A stretch of 7,326 nucleotides of DNA from an uncultured Bacillota bacterium. GTDB taxonomy: Bacteria; Bacillota; Clostridia; Caldicoprobacterales; UBA3941. Below the pieces are notes generated by a model. The model was given only the letters and a program-made list of their open reading frames with translations. It searched no databases and had not been told where the DNA came from. The first letter of the stretch is position 1; each line of letters begins with the position of its first letter. This document shows, in pieces, positions 1 through 6,178 of this stretch. The DNA is taken from positions 1-7,326 of the forward strand of contig CALGOY010000036.1 of the NCBI GenBank assembly GCA_937960725.1, in the 5' to 3' direction. The position numbers were made by a program, and so were the translations under genes.

Positions 1-62
1 ATTTCTACATCCTCAGGAAATTTAAATCCTTCTTCAAATAATTGCCTATTTAATCTTTTCAT
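1..62 (-). CDS. Start of an unidentified protein (partial, runs off the window)
   Basis: An ATG at 62-60 opens a frame that stays open to the window edge and reads MKRLNRQLFEEGFKFPEDVE. A strong Shine-Dalgarno, AAAGGGGGA, lies about seven bases upstream, which is the main reason to call a gene from only about 20 codons. It follows the LacI-type regulator on the same strand after 57 bp. That gap is AT-rich (it contains the 12-bp palindrome ATTAAATTTAAT at 92-103), has no GC-rich hairpin with a T-run, and has no convincing -35/-10 pair. The gene could therefore be the last member of the gluconate operon or have its own weak promoter. I do not recognise the protein from this fragment and assign no function. 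Confidence 0.6.
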   Translation of the reverse strand, partial: MKRLNRQLFEEGFKFPEDVE

Positions 63-119
63 CTTTTATCCCCCTTTTTATATATCCTTATATTAAATTT
101 AATTCTTTCCGTTAGAAAA

Positions 120-1109
120 TTAGCTACTCGCCCTAATCACTAATTCAGGGGCGAAAACTCTCTTAGGAGCTATTTTTTCTCCTTTAAGGACTCCATACAG
201 GACCTTTACTGCTTCCGATGCTAGCATATCTACTTTATTATCCACAGTAGATAGTTCAGGAGTTGTACAGCGGGAAATCTGGGAATTGTTATAGCCAAAC
301 ACCGATACCTCTTCGGGTACCTTCTTGCCCGCTTTTATCAGCCCTTTTAACGCTCCAGCTGCAATTAGATCTTCGCTGGCAACTATGGCATCATAGGCTA
401 TTTTGTTTTCTTCCAGGTATTTTATCCCTTCATAGCCTCCTTCGATGCCAGATTGGACTTGAATCAATGTATTCTTCCCCACAGCCAATTGCTTCTTTTC
501 CATCGCTTCGCTAAATCCTCGAATTTTAGCTAAGCCGCTAAAGCTTTTCACATCGTAGAAATAGACTATATTTCGGCGTCCCCTTTCGTATAGCCACTCT
601 ACAATATACCCAGTACCTTTCGCATCATCACAAGCAACCGAGTATATATTGTCGGCAGAAAGTACCGAATTTAGCATTACAACAGGTACCTTAGAAGCGG
701 CATCGGTTATGTGTTTATTGCTGCCCTTTTCTTTAAATACCGAACCCACTAATATAATTCCATCAACCTTTTTTTCAAGCATAATTTTTATATATTCCCG
801 CTTCTTTTTTATTGCCCCTCCGGTATTGGATAGGATTACGTTATATCCTAATTCCCCAAATTCCCGTTCAATGGTATAGATGGCATTGGCATAATAAGAA
901 TCCCTTACATCGCTGGTCAATACGCCGATAGTCTTAGTGGCTTTTACGGCAAGGCTTCGTGCAATGGCATTAGGGGTATAGTTCATCTCCTTTAAAACCC
1001 GTTCTACCTTCTCCCTAGTTTCTGGCCGTACATTGGGATTGTTGTTTATAACCCGGGATACCGTTGCAATCGATACCCCGGCTTTTTCTGCAATCTCATA
1101 TATGTTCAT
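120..1109 (-). CDS. LacI/GalR-family transcriptional regulator, CcpA-like DNA-binding domain
   Basis: This is a full-length (329 aa) LacI-family regulator. Residues 2-22 form the helix-turn-helix, with the recognition helix SIATVSRVINN. Residues 45-54 carry the hinge helix (TPNAIARSLA) that normally inserts in the minor groove at the operator centre. Residues from about 60 onward are the periplasmic-binding-protein-like sensor, with the usual R197 (KIRGF), D247 (SEDLIAAGAL) and the late GYNN segment at 272-275, where many relatives have GFD/GYD. The headpiece resembles CcpA, and the perfect cre-like palindrome at 5457-5472 is a fitting target. The gene is last in the gnd-gntK-larA operon, 11 bp after the larA stop, with only a weak GAAG-type ribosome site, so low-level or coupled translation is likely. 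I infer a local repressor relieved by gluconate, a related aldonate or a phosphorylated intermediate. True CcpA is less likely, because CcpA is normally not encoded inside a sugar-acid operon. Confidence 0.93.
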   Translation of the reverse strand: MNIYEIAEKAGVSIATVSRVINNNPNVRPETREKVERVLKEMNYTPNAIARSLAVKATKTIGVLTSDVRDSYYANAIYTIEREFGELGYNVILSNTGGAIKKKREYIKIMLEKKVDGIILVGSVFKEKGSNKHITDAASKVPVVMLNSVLSADNIYSVACDDAKGTGYIVEWLYERGRRNIVYFYDVKSFSGLAKIRGFSEAMEKKQLAVGKNTLIQVQSGIEGGYEGIKYLEENKIAYDAIVASEDLIAAGALKGLIKAGKKVPEEVSVFGYNNSQISRCTTPELSTVDNKVDMLASEAVKVLYGVLKGEKIAPKRVFAPELVIRASS

Positions 1110-1120
1110 ATACAGTATCT

Positions 1121-2413
1121 TCAGCTATTTCCATAAAACCGGCTCTTATCTGCCCACAGGCCTAGCGCCGGATTGCTAATGAAGAAAACCTCCTCTCCAT
1201 CATCCAATGTGTTAAATCCATCTTTGAGCTTTTCTGGATTGTATTTTTTAACTGCTTCTTCGTATGGCATGTAGTTGAAGTTTACTCCCTCTATCTCCTC
1301 CTTTGTTAGGTGCTTGACAGCATAGGTAATAGAAAATCTCCCATCGGAGGAGCCGTGGATTAGGTGGGCAGCTACCGATTGATTGTTCTGCAAATCTTCA
1401 TTTTGCTTATACAGCTCTAAAACCTTCATGCGGCCTACATAGCCGTATTTTCGAATCAGCCTGTCATTTTCCATATCCTCTCCAAACCGACGGACTCCTG
1501 GAGCTAATACGATCAGCTCTCCTCCATCAGCGATTGCCATACGGGTTCTATATATAGCCTTATTCCCAAGCCAGGTGCTCTTAAATTCTTGCTCATCTAG
1601 ATATACCACTACTTTTTTAAGGGGCTTCTCCACAAACTCTAGATTTTTCTCCTGGCTAAGGGCTACAGCTTCTTCAAAAATTTTCCGTTCCCTGCCTATA
1701 AACAGCCCGTGGATAATAACCCCATCTTCCTCAGTGTGAGTGGTAACTGTAAGGACATACATTAAAGGCATATCTTTAATAAAATTCTCTTCAGCATAGT
1801 CAAACACTTTGCGAACTGGAGAAAAATCCCGGCCCATAATCCTTTCAAGGCCATAGAAAGCCCCCAGCATATGGGTCTTGTTAATCATATTGCTGCCACC
1901 GCAGCCTACAAATATATTCTTGCTATAATTGGCCATCCCCACTACCTCATGGGGGACAACCTGGCCGATTGAAATAATGAGATCATAGCTTTCATCCAAA
2001 AGCCTGCGGTTCACTTCCACATCGATAGATTCGTCCATCAATCCCTCGGATACTTCCCTAACAAATTCTGCTGGAACTTCTCCGATCTTTACTACATCGT
2101 TTCTCCAATTGTGAACAAAAAACCGCTCTTTGGGAATCTGCTCTCCAAAGAATATCGCTCTCTCCTCATCGCTTACCGGTACATGGGTTCCTAAAGCTGG
2201 CATAATATCCACCTGACAGCTATCTTTTAAAAGATCGTAGCAGATTGCTGTAATTTTCCCTGCTCCAGAGTGGCTTCGGGTAAAGTCCGGCGGAAGCAAT
2301 AAGACCTTCTTAAGCTCCTTATCCTGAGCCTCAATAGAGCGCTTGAGAACCTCTCTAAGCTCCTGCTCATTAATCCCCTTCTCATTATTAGCTTTAATGA
2401 TTTGACTTAGCAT
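1121..2413 (-). CDS. larA: LarA-family (DUF2088) nickel-pincer 2-hydroxyacid racemase/epimerase, probably acting on an aldonate
   Basis: The 430-aa length is normal for LarA-type enzymes, which use the nickel-pincer nucleotide cofactor to remove and return a hydride at C2 of 2-hydroxyacids. The N-terminal signature PPDFTRSH gives D43 and R46. H77 lies in ALGTHVP, H155 in VVPHEVVG, K165 in NYSKNIF and H181 in INKTHMLG. The spacing H155-K165-H181 (10 and 16) matches, from memory, H174-K184-H200 of Lactobacillus plantarum LarA, where K184 and H200 bind the pincer and nickel and H108 and H174 are the acid/base pair. The enzyme therefore looks active. The usual glycine-rich GFSGGxK stretch reads GMANYSK, so it is not a canonical lactate racemase. 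Its position between gntK and the regulator points to a sugar-acid substrate, such as D-gluconate/D-mannonate C2-epimerisation. The start ATG overlaps the gntK stop (ATGCTAA), with GAGGG eight bases upstream. The cofactor genes larB, larC and larE are not in the window. Confidence 0.9.
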   Translation of the reverse strand: MLSQIIKANNEKGINEQELREVLKRSIEAQDKELKKVLLLPPDFTRSHSGAGKITAICYDLLKDSCQVDIMPALGTHVPVSDEERAIFFGEQIPKERFFVHNWRNDVVKIGEVPAEFVREVSEGLMDESIDVEVNRRLLDESYDLIISIGQVVPHEVVGMANYSKNIFVGCGGSNMINKTHMLGAFYGLERIMGRDFSPVRKVFDYAEENFIKDMPLMYVLTVTTHTEEDGVIIHGLFIGRERKIFEEAVALSQEKNLEFVEKPLKKVVVYLDEQEFKSTWLGNKAIYRTRMAIADGGELIVLAPGVRRFGEDMENDRLIRKYGYVGRMKVLELYKQNEDLQNNQSVAAHLIHGSSDGRFSITYAVKHLTKEEIEGVNFNYMPYEEAVKKYNPEKLKDGFNTLDDGEEVFFISNPALGLWADKSRFYGNS

Positions 2414-3867
2414 TCTACTAACCCTCGCTTTGAAGTTTTTTTATACCATTCCTTATACCGGGCAAACCGTTTTTGATAAATCTCGATCTTAGATTGATCG
2501 GGCACAATTCTGTCTCCCGACGGCATTTTAAAATCCTCTAAACTCTCCAAAGCTCCAAGAGCTTTTAGGGTCACGACAACAGCTCCCATGATGGAAGCAT
2601 GTTCAATTCTAGAGGTATATATATCCCTCTGGAAAATATCCGCTGCCATCTGCAGCCAGATTGGAGAATTTTCAATTCCCCCTGATATCCGTATTTCCTT
2701 AGGTTCCTCCCCTACTTCAGCTAGTATCTCATAGCATTGGTAAAGGTTAAACAAAATCCCTTCTAAAACAGCGTAGTATAGGTGCTGAATTTCATGGGTT
2801 CCCTTTAAATCCTGAAAGCCTCCAAGGCGAGAATCTTCCCAGCCGGGACATCGCTCTCCATATAGGAAGGGAAGGAAAATGGGGGCATCTTCCAGTGATA
2901 CTCCTTCAATCATAGCATCTAGTTCCTTGTAGCTTGCACGCCCTTGATTTAATCTACGGGCAAACCACTGTACGCAATTTCCAGCTCCGGATGTTGCTGC
3001 TCCCGCCAGCCGCTTACCTGCTCCAACATAATAACACCATGTAGAAGGGTCTTCAGGAAGCAAGGGCTCGTCACAGGCGATACGTAAAGCTCCGCTGGTT
3101 CCTACCGATAATGTCATAATTCCCTCGCCCATTGCTCCGGCGCCAATTTGGTTAAGGGCGCCATCGGGCCCCGCAATAGTTACTGGAATACCGGCCTCCA
3201 ATCCCAGCTCCCTAGCCGCTTCTTCACAGAGGGGTGCCCAATGATCCGGTTCATATAAGGGCGCTAGCTGTTCTCTTTCTATCCCTGCCATATCTAAAAC
3301 TTCATCATCCCAGTCCAATGTATGGATATTCATAAAGCCCGTCCCTGATGCTACGCTTCTCGAAACCCCTATATCCCCTGTCATCTTCTCATAGATATAC
3401 TCGGGCTGGGATGATATATAATAATACTTGGCATTGGGATCTACCATCCCCGTCTCCTTCATATGGATCCACTTCCACAGGGGATACATGCTGTGGATTG
3501 GGCAGCCGGTCTTCTGGTAAATCCAATTGCCTAAATCTTTATCCTGCCTACGAGTTTGTACAGTTTCCGCCGCTAGGGTATTAGCCCAGGTTAGAGTCCT
3601 CCCTATCGGCCGTCTATCGCTGTCGAGATATAAGAGGCTGTGCCATGTACTGCTAATGCCAATCCCATCGATTTTAACATCTACCGTTTGGAGTAGTTCT
3701 TTCGCACATTTTATTAGAACTCTATAGATTTCGTCTGGTTCTTGAGTTATTACATTGCTTATATTTTCTGGATAGGATTCTCCAGCGGTTGCTATGATGC
3801 CTTCGTCTTTTTTGTAGATTACAGCCTTCGCTGCTGATGTGCTTGCCTCCAGCGCAAGAATATACAC
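2407..3867 (-). CDS. gntK: FGGY-family carbohydrate kinase, probable gluconokinase
   Basis: This is an ATP-dependent sugar kinase, predicted to convert D-gluconate to 6-phosphogluconate in the cytoplasm. I choose the GTG at 3867 (protein begins MYILALEAST, 486 aa). It has AGGGGGGA five bases upstream and places the first beta strand at the N-terminus as FGGY kinases do. The in-frame ATG at 3903 has no ribosome site and adds 12 unrelated residues. Visible FGGY elements are the N-terminal phosphate motif LALEASTSAAK (4-14), ISSTWHSLLYLD (about 72-83), GCPIHSMYPLWKW (a gluconokinase-like stretch, about 121-133), the catalytic aspartate D235 in AGPDGALNQIGAG, the TLSVGTSGALR loop (252-262), PFLYGERCPGW (333-343) and the nucleotide-site ISGGIENS (395-402). 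Glutamate stands where many FGGY kinases have aspartate (ALDxGT), a variant I recall in clostridial gluconokinases. The gene sits 39 bp after gnd and overlaps larA by 7 nt. Another aldonate or a ketose cannot be excluded as substrate. Confidence 0.9.
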   Translation of the reverse strand: MYILALEASTSAAKAVIYKKDEGIIATAGESYPENISNVITQEPDEIYRVLIKCAKELLQTVDVKIDGIGISSTWHSLLYLDSDRRPIGRTLTWANTLAAETVQTRRQDKDLGNWIYQKTGCPIHSMYPLWKWIHMKETGMVDPNAKYYYISSQPEYIYEKMTGDIGVSRSVASGTGFMNIHTLDWDDEVLDMAGIEREQLAPLYEPDHWAPLCEEAARELGLEAGIPVTIAGPDGALNQIGAGAMGEGIMTLSVGTSGALRIACDEPLLPEDPSTWCYYVGAGKRLAGAATSGAGNCVQWFARRLNQGRASYKELDAMIEGVSLEDAPIFLPFLYGERCPGWEDSRLGGFQDLKGTHEIQHLYYAVLEGILFNLYQCYEILAEVGEEPKEIRISGGIENSPIWLQMAADIFQRDIYTSRIEHASIMGAVVVTLKALGALESLEDFKMPSGDRIVPDQSKIEIYQKRFARYKEWYKKTSKRGLVEC

Positions 3868-3872
3868 TCCAC

Positions 3873-3880
3873 TCCCCCCT
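3873..3880 (-). promoter_or_regulatory. Ribosome binding site fixing the GTG start of gntK
   Basis: The minus strand reads AGGGGGGA, followed by GTGGA and then the GTG codon at 3867-3865, an ideal five-base spacing. The upstream ATG at 3903 follows directly on the gnd stop region (TAATAAATG) with no such site. This decides the start in favour of GTG. Confidence 0.8.
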
Positions 3881-3906
3881 AGCTGAATAGACTGTAGCTG
3901 CATTTA

Positions 3907-5316
3907 TTACAGCCACTCAGTATGAAAATTCCCTTCCTTATCCACCCTTTCATAGGTGTGGGCTCCGAAATAATCCCTTTGTGCCTGGATCAGATTGGCA
4001 GGCAACCTATCTCTTCTATATGCATCATAATATGCTAAGGCTGAACTGAAGGATGATACCGGTATCCCGTGCTGAACCGCTATGCTTACAACTCTCCTCC
4101 AGCCATCCTGTGCTTCCTCCAGCACATTTTTGAAATATGGATCCAGCATTAAGTTCTTAAGGTTTTTATCCCTGTCGTAGGCTTCCTTTATCTTATCGAG
4201 AAACTGCGCACGGATAATACAGCCTTCCCGCCACAAAAGCGCAATATCCCCCAGCTTTAAGTTCCAGTTATAAACCTTAGAGGCCTCAGCTAGCAACTGA
4301 AATCCTTGGGCATAAGAGCAAATCTTAGACGCATACAAAGCTTTGCCAATGTCCTCAATGAGCTGCTCTCTATCCCCTTCGTATTTCTTATTAGGCCCTT
4401 TTAATACTTTAGAAGCCTCTACCCTCTCCTCCTTTATTGCCGACATGCATCTTGCAAACACCGCATCGGCAATGGTGGGGGCAGCTACTCCTAGCTCTAA
4501 GGCTTCCTGGGAAGTCCATTTACCTGTTCCTTTCTGACCTGCCCTGTCTAATATAACGTCTACGATGGGCTTGCCTGTCTCTTCATCCACTCTGCCCAAA
4601 ATATCCGCCGTAATTTCAATTAAGTAGGAATTTAGCTCTCCCTCATTCCAGCGGGCAAAAACCTTTTGCATTTCGGCCGCTGTCATTCCTAAAAGCTCTT
4701 TCATCAGGAAATAAGCCTCGCTGATAAGCTGCATATCTCCATACTCTATTCCGTTATGGGTCATCTTAACGTAATGCCCAGCGCCATCCGGGCCTATATA
4801 ATCGCAGCACGGAATTTTTCCATCAACTTTAGCTGAAATATCTATCAATATTTTGCCAACCTGATCCCAGGCTTCTTTGTTTCCTCCAGGCATGATGCTA
4901 GGACCTTTAAGGGCCCCTTCCTCACCGCCGGAAATCCCTGTTCCAAGATACAAAATTCCTTTCTCATTAAGCTGCTCAGTTCTACGTATAGTATCCTTGA
5001 AGTAAGAATTTCCGCCGTCAATGATTATATCGCCCTCATCTAAAAGGGGAAGCAGCTTATCAATGAATATATCCACTGGCTGCCCTGCCTTAACCATGAG
5101 CATAACCTTTCGGGGTCTCTCTAAAGAGGCCACAAAATCTTCTAGCGTATAGTAAGCAGTAATCCTATCTTTTCCTGCTGCGGGGCCTTCCATAAATTCC
5201 CGGGTTTTCTGCTCCGTTCGATTATATACGGAAACCCTATAGCCTTTGCTCTCCATATTAAGAACTAGATTCTGTCCCATCACTGCGAGACCTATTAAAC
5301 CAATATCCGATTTCAT
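3907..5316 (-). CDS. gnd: 6-phosphogluconate dehydrogenase, decarboxylating, probably NADP-dependent
   Basis: The enzyme oxidises and decarboxylates 6-phosphogluconate to ribulose 5-phosphate, the step directly after GntK. The chosen ATG gives 469 aa, the usual long-form length. The Rossmann motif GLAVMGQNL is at 9-17. N32-R33-T34 after the second strand is the pattern that favours NADP over NAD. VKAG is at 75-78, GGNS at 101-104 and SGGEEGA at 129-135. K184, H187, N188 and E191 in [14 protein letters not shown] correspond to the catalytic lysine and glutamate of the sheep enzyme (K183 and E190, from memory). R447 and H453 in the C-terminal tail ([11 protein letters not shown]) supply the phosphate-binding residues from the partner subunit. 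No key residue is missing. It is first in the operon, behind a strong promoter and operator and a leader of about 150 nt. A TTG at 5334 in the same frame lies inside the Shine-Dalgarno region and is not the start. Confidence 0.97.
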   Translation of the reverse strand: MKSDIGLIGLAVMGQNLVLNMESKGYRVSVYNRTEQKTREFMEGPAAGKDRITAYYTLEDFVASLERPRKVMLMVKAGQPVDIFIDKLLPLLDEGDIIIDGGNSYFKDTIRRTEQLNEKGILYLGTGISGGEEGALKGPSIMPGGNKEAWDQVGKILIDISAKVDGKIPCCDYIGPDGAGHYVKMTHNGIEYGDMQLISEAYFLMKELLGMTAAEMQKVFARWNEGELNSYLIEITADILGRVDEETGKPIVDVILDRAGQKGTGKWTSQEALELGVAAPTIADAVFARCMSAIKEERVEASKVLKGPNKKYEGDREQLIEDIGKALYASKICSYAQGFQLLAEASKVYNWNLKLGDIALLWREGCIIRAQFLDKIKEAYDRDKNLKNLMLDPYFKNVLEEAQDGWRRVVSIAVQHGIPVSSFSSALAYYDAYRRDRLPANLIQAQRDYFGAHTYERVDKEGNFHTEWL

Positions 5317-5468
5317 ATTTATTCCCCTTCCCAATTTTCATTCGCTTTTCTGCATTTTCACTAACTGCTGTCGCAAAATAATATGCTATTTTATTACTAA
5401 TTCTTTGCTTACAAAGCCAATAGTATGAATCTTAAAATATATCGACATCATCAGTTATGTAAGCGCTT
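5317..5468 (-). promoter_or_regulatory. gnd leader (5' untranslated region), about 150 nt
   Basis: This is the stretch between the predicted transcription start and the gnd ATG. It is AT-rich and shows no recognisable riboswitch or terminator-like GC hairpin. It holds a small inverted repeat, CTTTG-TAAG-CAAAG read on the minus strand (5403-5416). This contains TGTAAGC, the half-site of the main operator, 58 bp downstream of the corresponding half. There is also a 6-bp AT-only hairpin (5375-5392). Two short open frames are present: 21 codons from the ATG at 5451, and MQKSE ending just before the gnd ribosome site. Neither has a good ribosome site, so I do not call them genes. Confidence 0.5.
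5323..5329 (-). promoter_or_regulatory. Ribosome binding site fixing the ATG start of gnd
   Basis: The minus strand reads AAGGGGA, then six bases (ATAAAT), then the ATG at 5316-5314. The alternative TTG at 5334-5332 would place this Shine-Dalgarno inside the coding region and has no site of its own, so the start is at 5316. Confidence 0.8.
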
Positions 5469-5472
5469 ACAT
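5457..5472. promoter_or_regulatory. Perfect 16-bp palindromic operator (LacI-family / cre type)
   Basis: ATGTAAGCGCTTACAT is its own reverse complement. Its inner 14 bases, TGTAAGCGCTTACA, fit the Bacillus cre consensus TGWNANCGNTNWCA at every position, and the central CG is the usual hinge-helix target of LacI-family proteins. It begins two bases after the -10 box of the gnd promoter and covers the predicted start of transcription, so a bound protein would block initiation. The likely binder is the LacI-type regulator at 120-1109. CcpA with HPr(Ser-P) is an alternative or additional binder. Confidence 0.88.
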
Positions 5473-5474
5473 TT

Positions 5475-5503
5475 AGTTTATCATTTCTCTTTTGGTTCGT
5501 CAA
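5475..5503 (-). promoter_or_regulatory. Sigma-A promoter of the gnd-gntK-larA-lacI operon
   Basis: On the minus strand the -35 box TTGACG (5503-5498) is followed by 17 bases and the -10 box TAAACT (5480-5475). A TG one base before the -10 gives an extended -10 (TGATAAACT). Predicted initiation is near 5468, inside the palindrome at 5457-5472. Spacing and location before the first gene of the operon make this a strong call. Confidence 0.82.
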
Positions 5504-5568
5504 TTCTAATTTGTAAATAAGACAAGAAACTACACAAACTCCTAATTAATACGATGCAATAGTCAGAT

Positions 5569-5597
5569 TTGAATGCGCAAAGTATAAGTTCTATATA
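5569..5597 (+). promoter_or_regulatory. Candidate promoter for the plus-strand gene at 5643
   Basis: TTGAAT (5569-5574), a 17-base spacer and TATATA (5592-5597) give four of six matches to each sigma-A box, with a predicted start near 5604 and a leader of about 40 nt. The same area also has GAATG 5' of CTATATAA, loosely like a forespore sigma-G promoter, so the sigma factor is uncertain. The region is AT-rich, which raises the chance of a false match. Confidence 0.4.
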
Positions 5598-5642
5598 AGT
5601 ATATTCGGAATAAAATTAAAAGTGGGAAAGGGGAATTGATAT

Positions 5643-6176
5643 ATGTATATGAACAAAAAATCTTTAATTTCCGGTATTGTAATGATAATCACCATAGTAT
5701 CCCTAATATATAGCGGATACTTAAAGACCGATGAATATATAGAAAGGCAAGTTGAAGCCTTTAACCAGATTGGAAAAACGGCATCTACATCCTTCGGATA
5801 TATTAGGCCCCAAATAGTAGATGGCTTTAGCGAACGACCAATTGAAGGGGCTCGAGTAGTAATTCCTGAAATTAATAAAGCTTTTATAACCAATTCCCAA
5901 GGGCAAACTGAAAGAATAAAAGTTCCCATATTGGTTGATGAGCATTTTGCAGGTCTACATCCTAAATCATGGGGCGAAATAACCCTAATCGTGTATAAAG
6001 AAGGCTACAATGAATATGTGCTATTTCATACCCATGTATGGGAAAACCAAACTAGAGAAGGGCCTAAAATCCTATTGTTTCCAAAAGAAGAGGGCCGCGA
6101 TAGCGAGCCCATCTCCATAGTGGAAGGTCCTCACCGTCTCTGGGTAGAGTCCCTTGTTGAAAAATTTAGACCTTGA
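5643..6176 (+). CDS. Small membrane-anchored extracytoplasmic protein of unknown function, carboxypeptidase-regulatory-like domain
   Basis: I do not recognise a named family. The 177-aa product starts with a short lysine-containing head (MYMNKKS) and one hydrophobic segment at about 7-26, with no lipobox cysteine, so it looks like an uncleaved signal anchor with the rest outside the cell. Residues about 52-147 resemble a carboxypeptidase-regulatory-like (transthyretin-type) beta sandwich. GYIRPQIVDGFSERPIEGARVVIPE fits the 'variation, then P-I-x-G-A-x-V' pattern in two halves, followed by TNSQGQT, then WGEITLIVYKEGY, and finally ILLFP. An aromatic/histidine stretch, LFHTHVWENQT, may be functional. 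The ATG at 5643 is preferred because AAGGGG lies nine bases upstream. The in-frame ATG at 5649 is possible but 15 bases away. The gene stands alone, divergent from the gnd operon and ending 2 bp from a convergent gene. An envelope or sporulation-related role is conceivable but not shown. Confidence 0.85.
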   Translation: MYMNKKSLISGIVMIITIVSLIYSGYLKTDEYIERQVEAFNQIGKTASTSFGYIRPQIVDGFSERPIEGARVVIPEINKAFITNSQGQTERIKVPILVDEHFAGLHPKSWGEITLIVYKEGYNEYVLFHTHVWENQTREGPKILLFPKEEGRDSEPISIVEGPHRLWVESLVEKFRP

Positions 6177-6178
6177 AG

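Noticed and set aside
92..103. Perfect 12-bp palindrome ATTAAATTTAAT after the regulator gene
   Set aside because: It is entirely A-T in an AT-rich spacer, lacks the CG centre of a LacI-family operator, and is not a terminator. Chance is the best explanation.
263..879. Plus-strand open frames opposite the LacI-type gene
   Set aside because: They are antisense shadows of a clearly coding frame, without ribosome sites or recognisable domains.
3722..3916. 64-codon minus-strand open frame
   Set aside because: It lies across the gntK start and gnd end in another frame, has low-complexity basic composition, and disagrees with two well-supported genes.
5375..5392. Hairpin AAAATA/TATTTT in the gnd leader, considered as a terminator or attenuator
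   Set aside because: The six-base stem is A-T only, with no GC content and no following T-run, so it is too weak for an intrinsic terminator.
5246..5428. 60-codon plus-strand open frame over the gnd start and leader
   Set aside because: It is antisense to the gnd N-terminus, lacks a ribosome site, and has no recognisable features.
5386..5451. 21-codon leader open frame starting at the ATG at 5451 in the gnd leader
   Set aside because: No ribosome site precedes it, and the codons show no run of regulatory amino acids or attenuator hairpins that would suggest a leader peptide.
5591..5945. Minus-strand open frames of 74 and 112 codons opposite the small plus-strand gene
   Set aside because: The plus-strand frame has a good ribosome site, a signal anchor and a coherent domain pattern. 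The opposing frames have none of these and are read as shadows.
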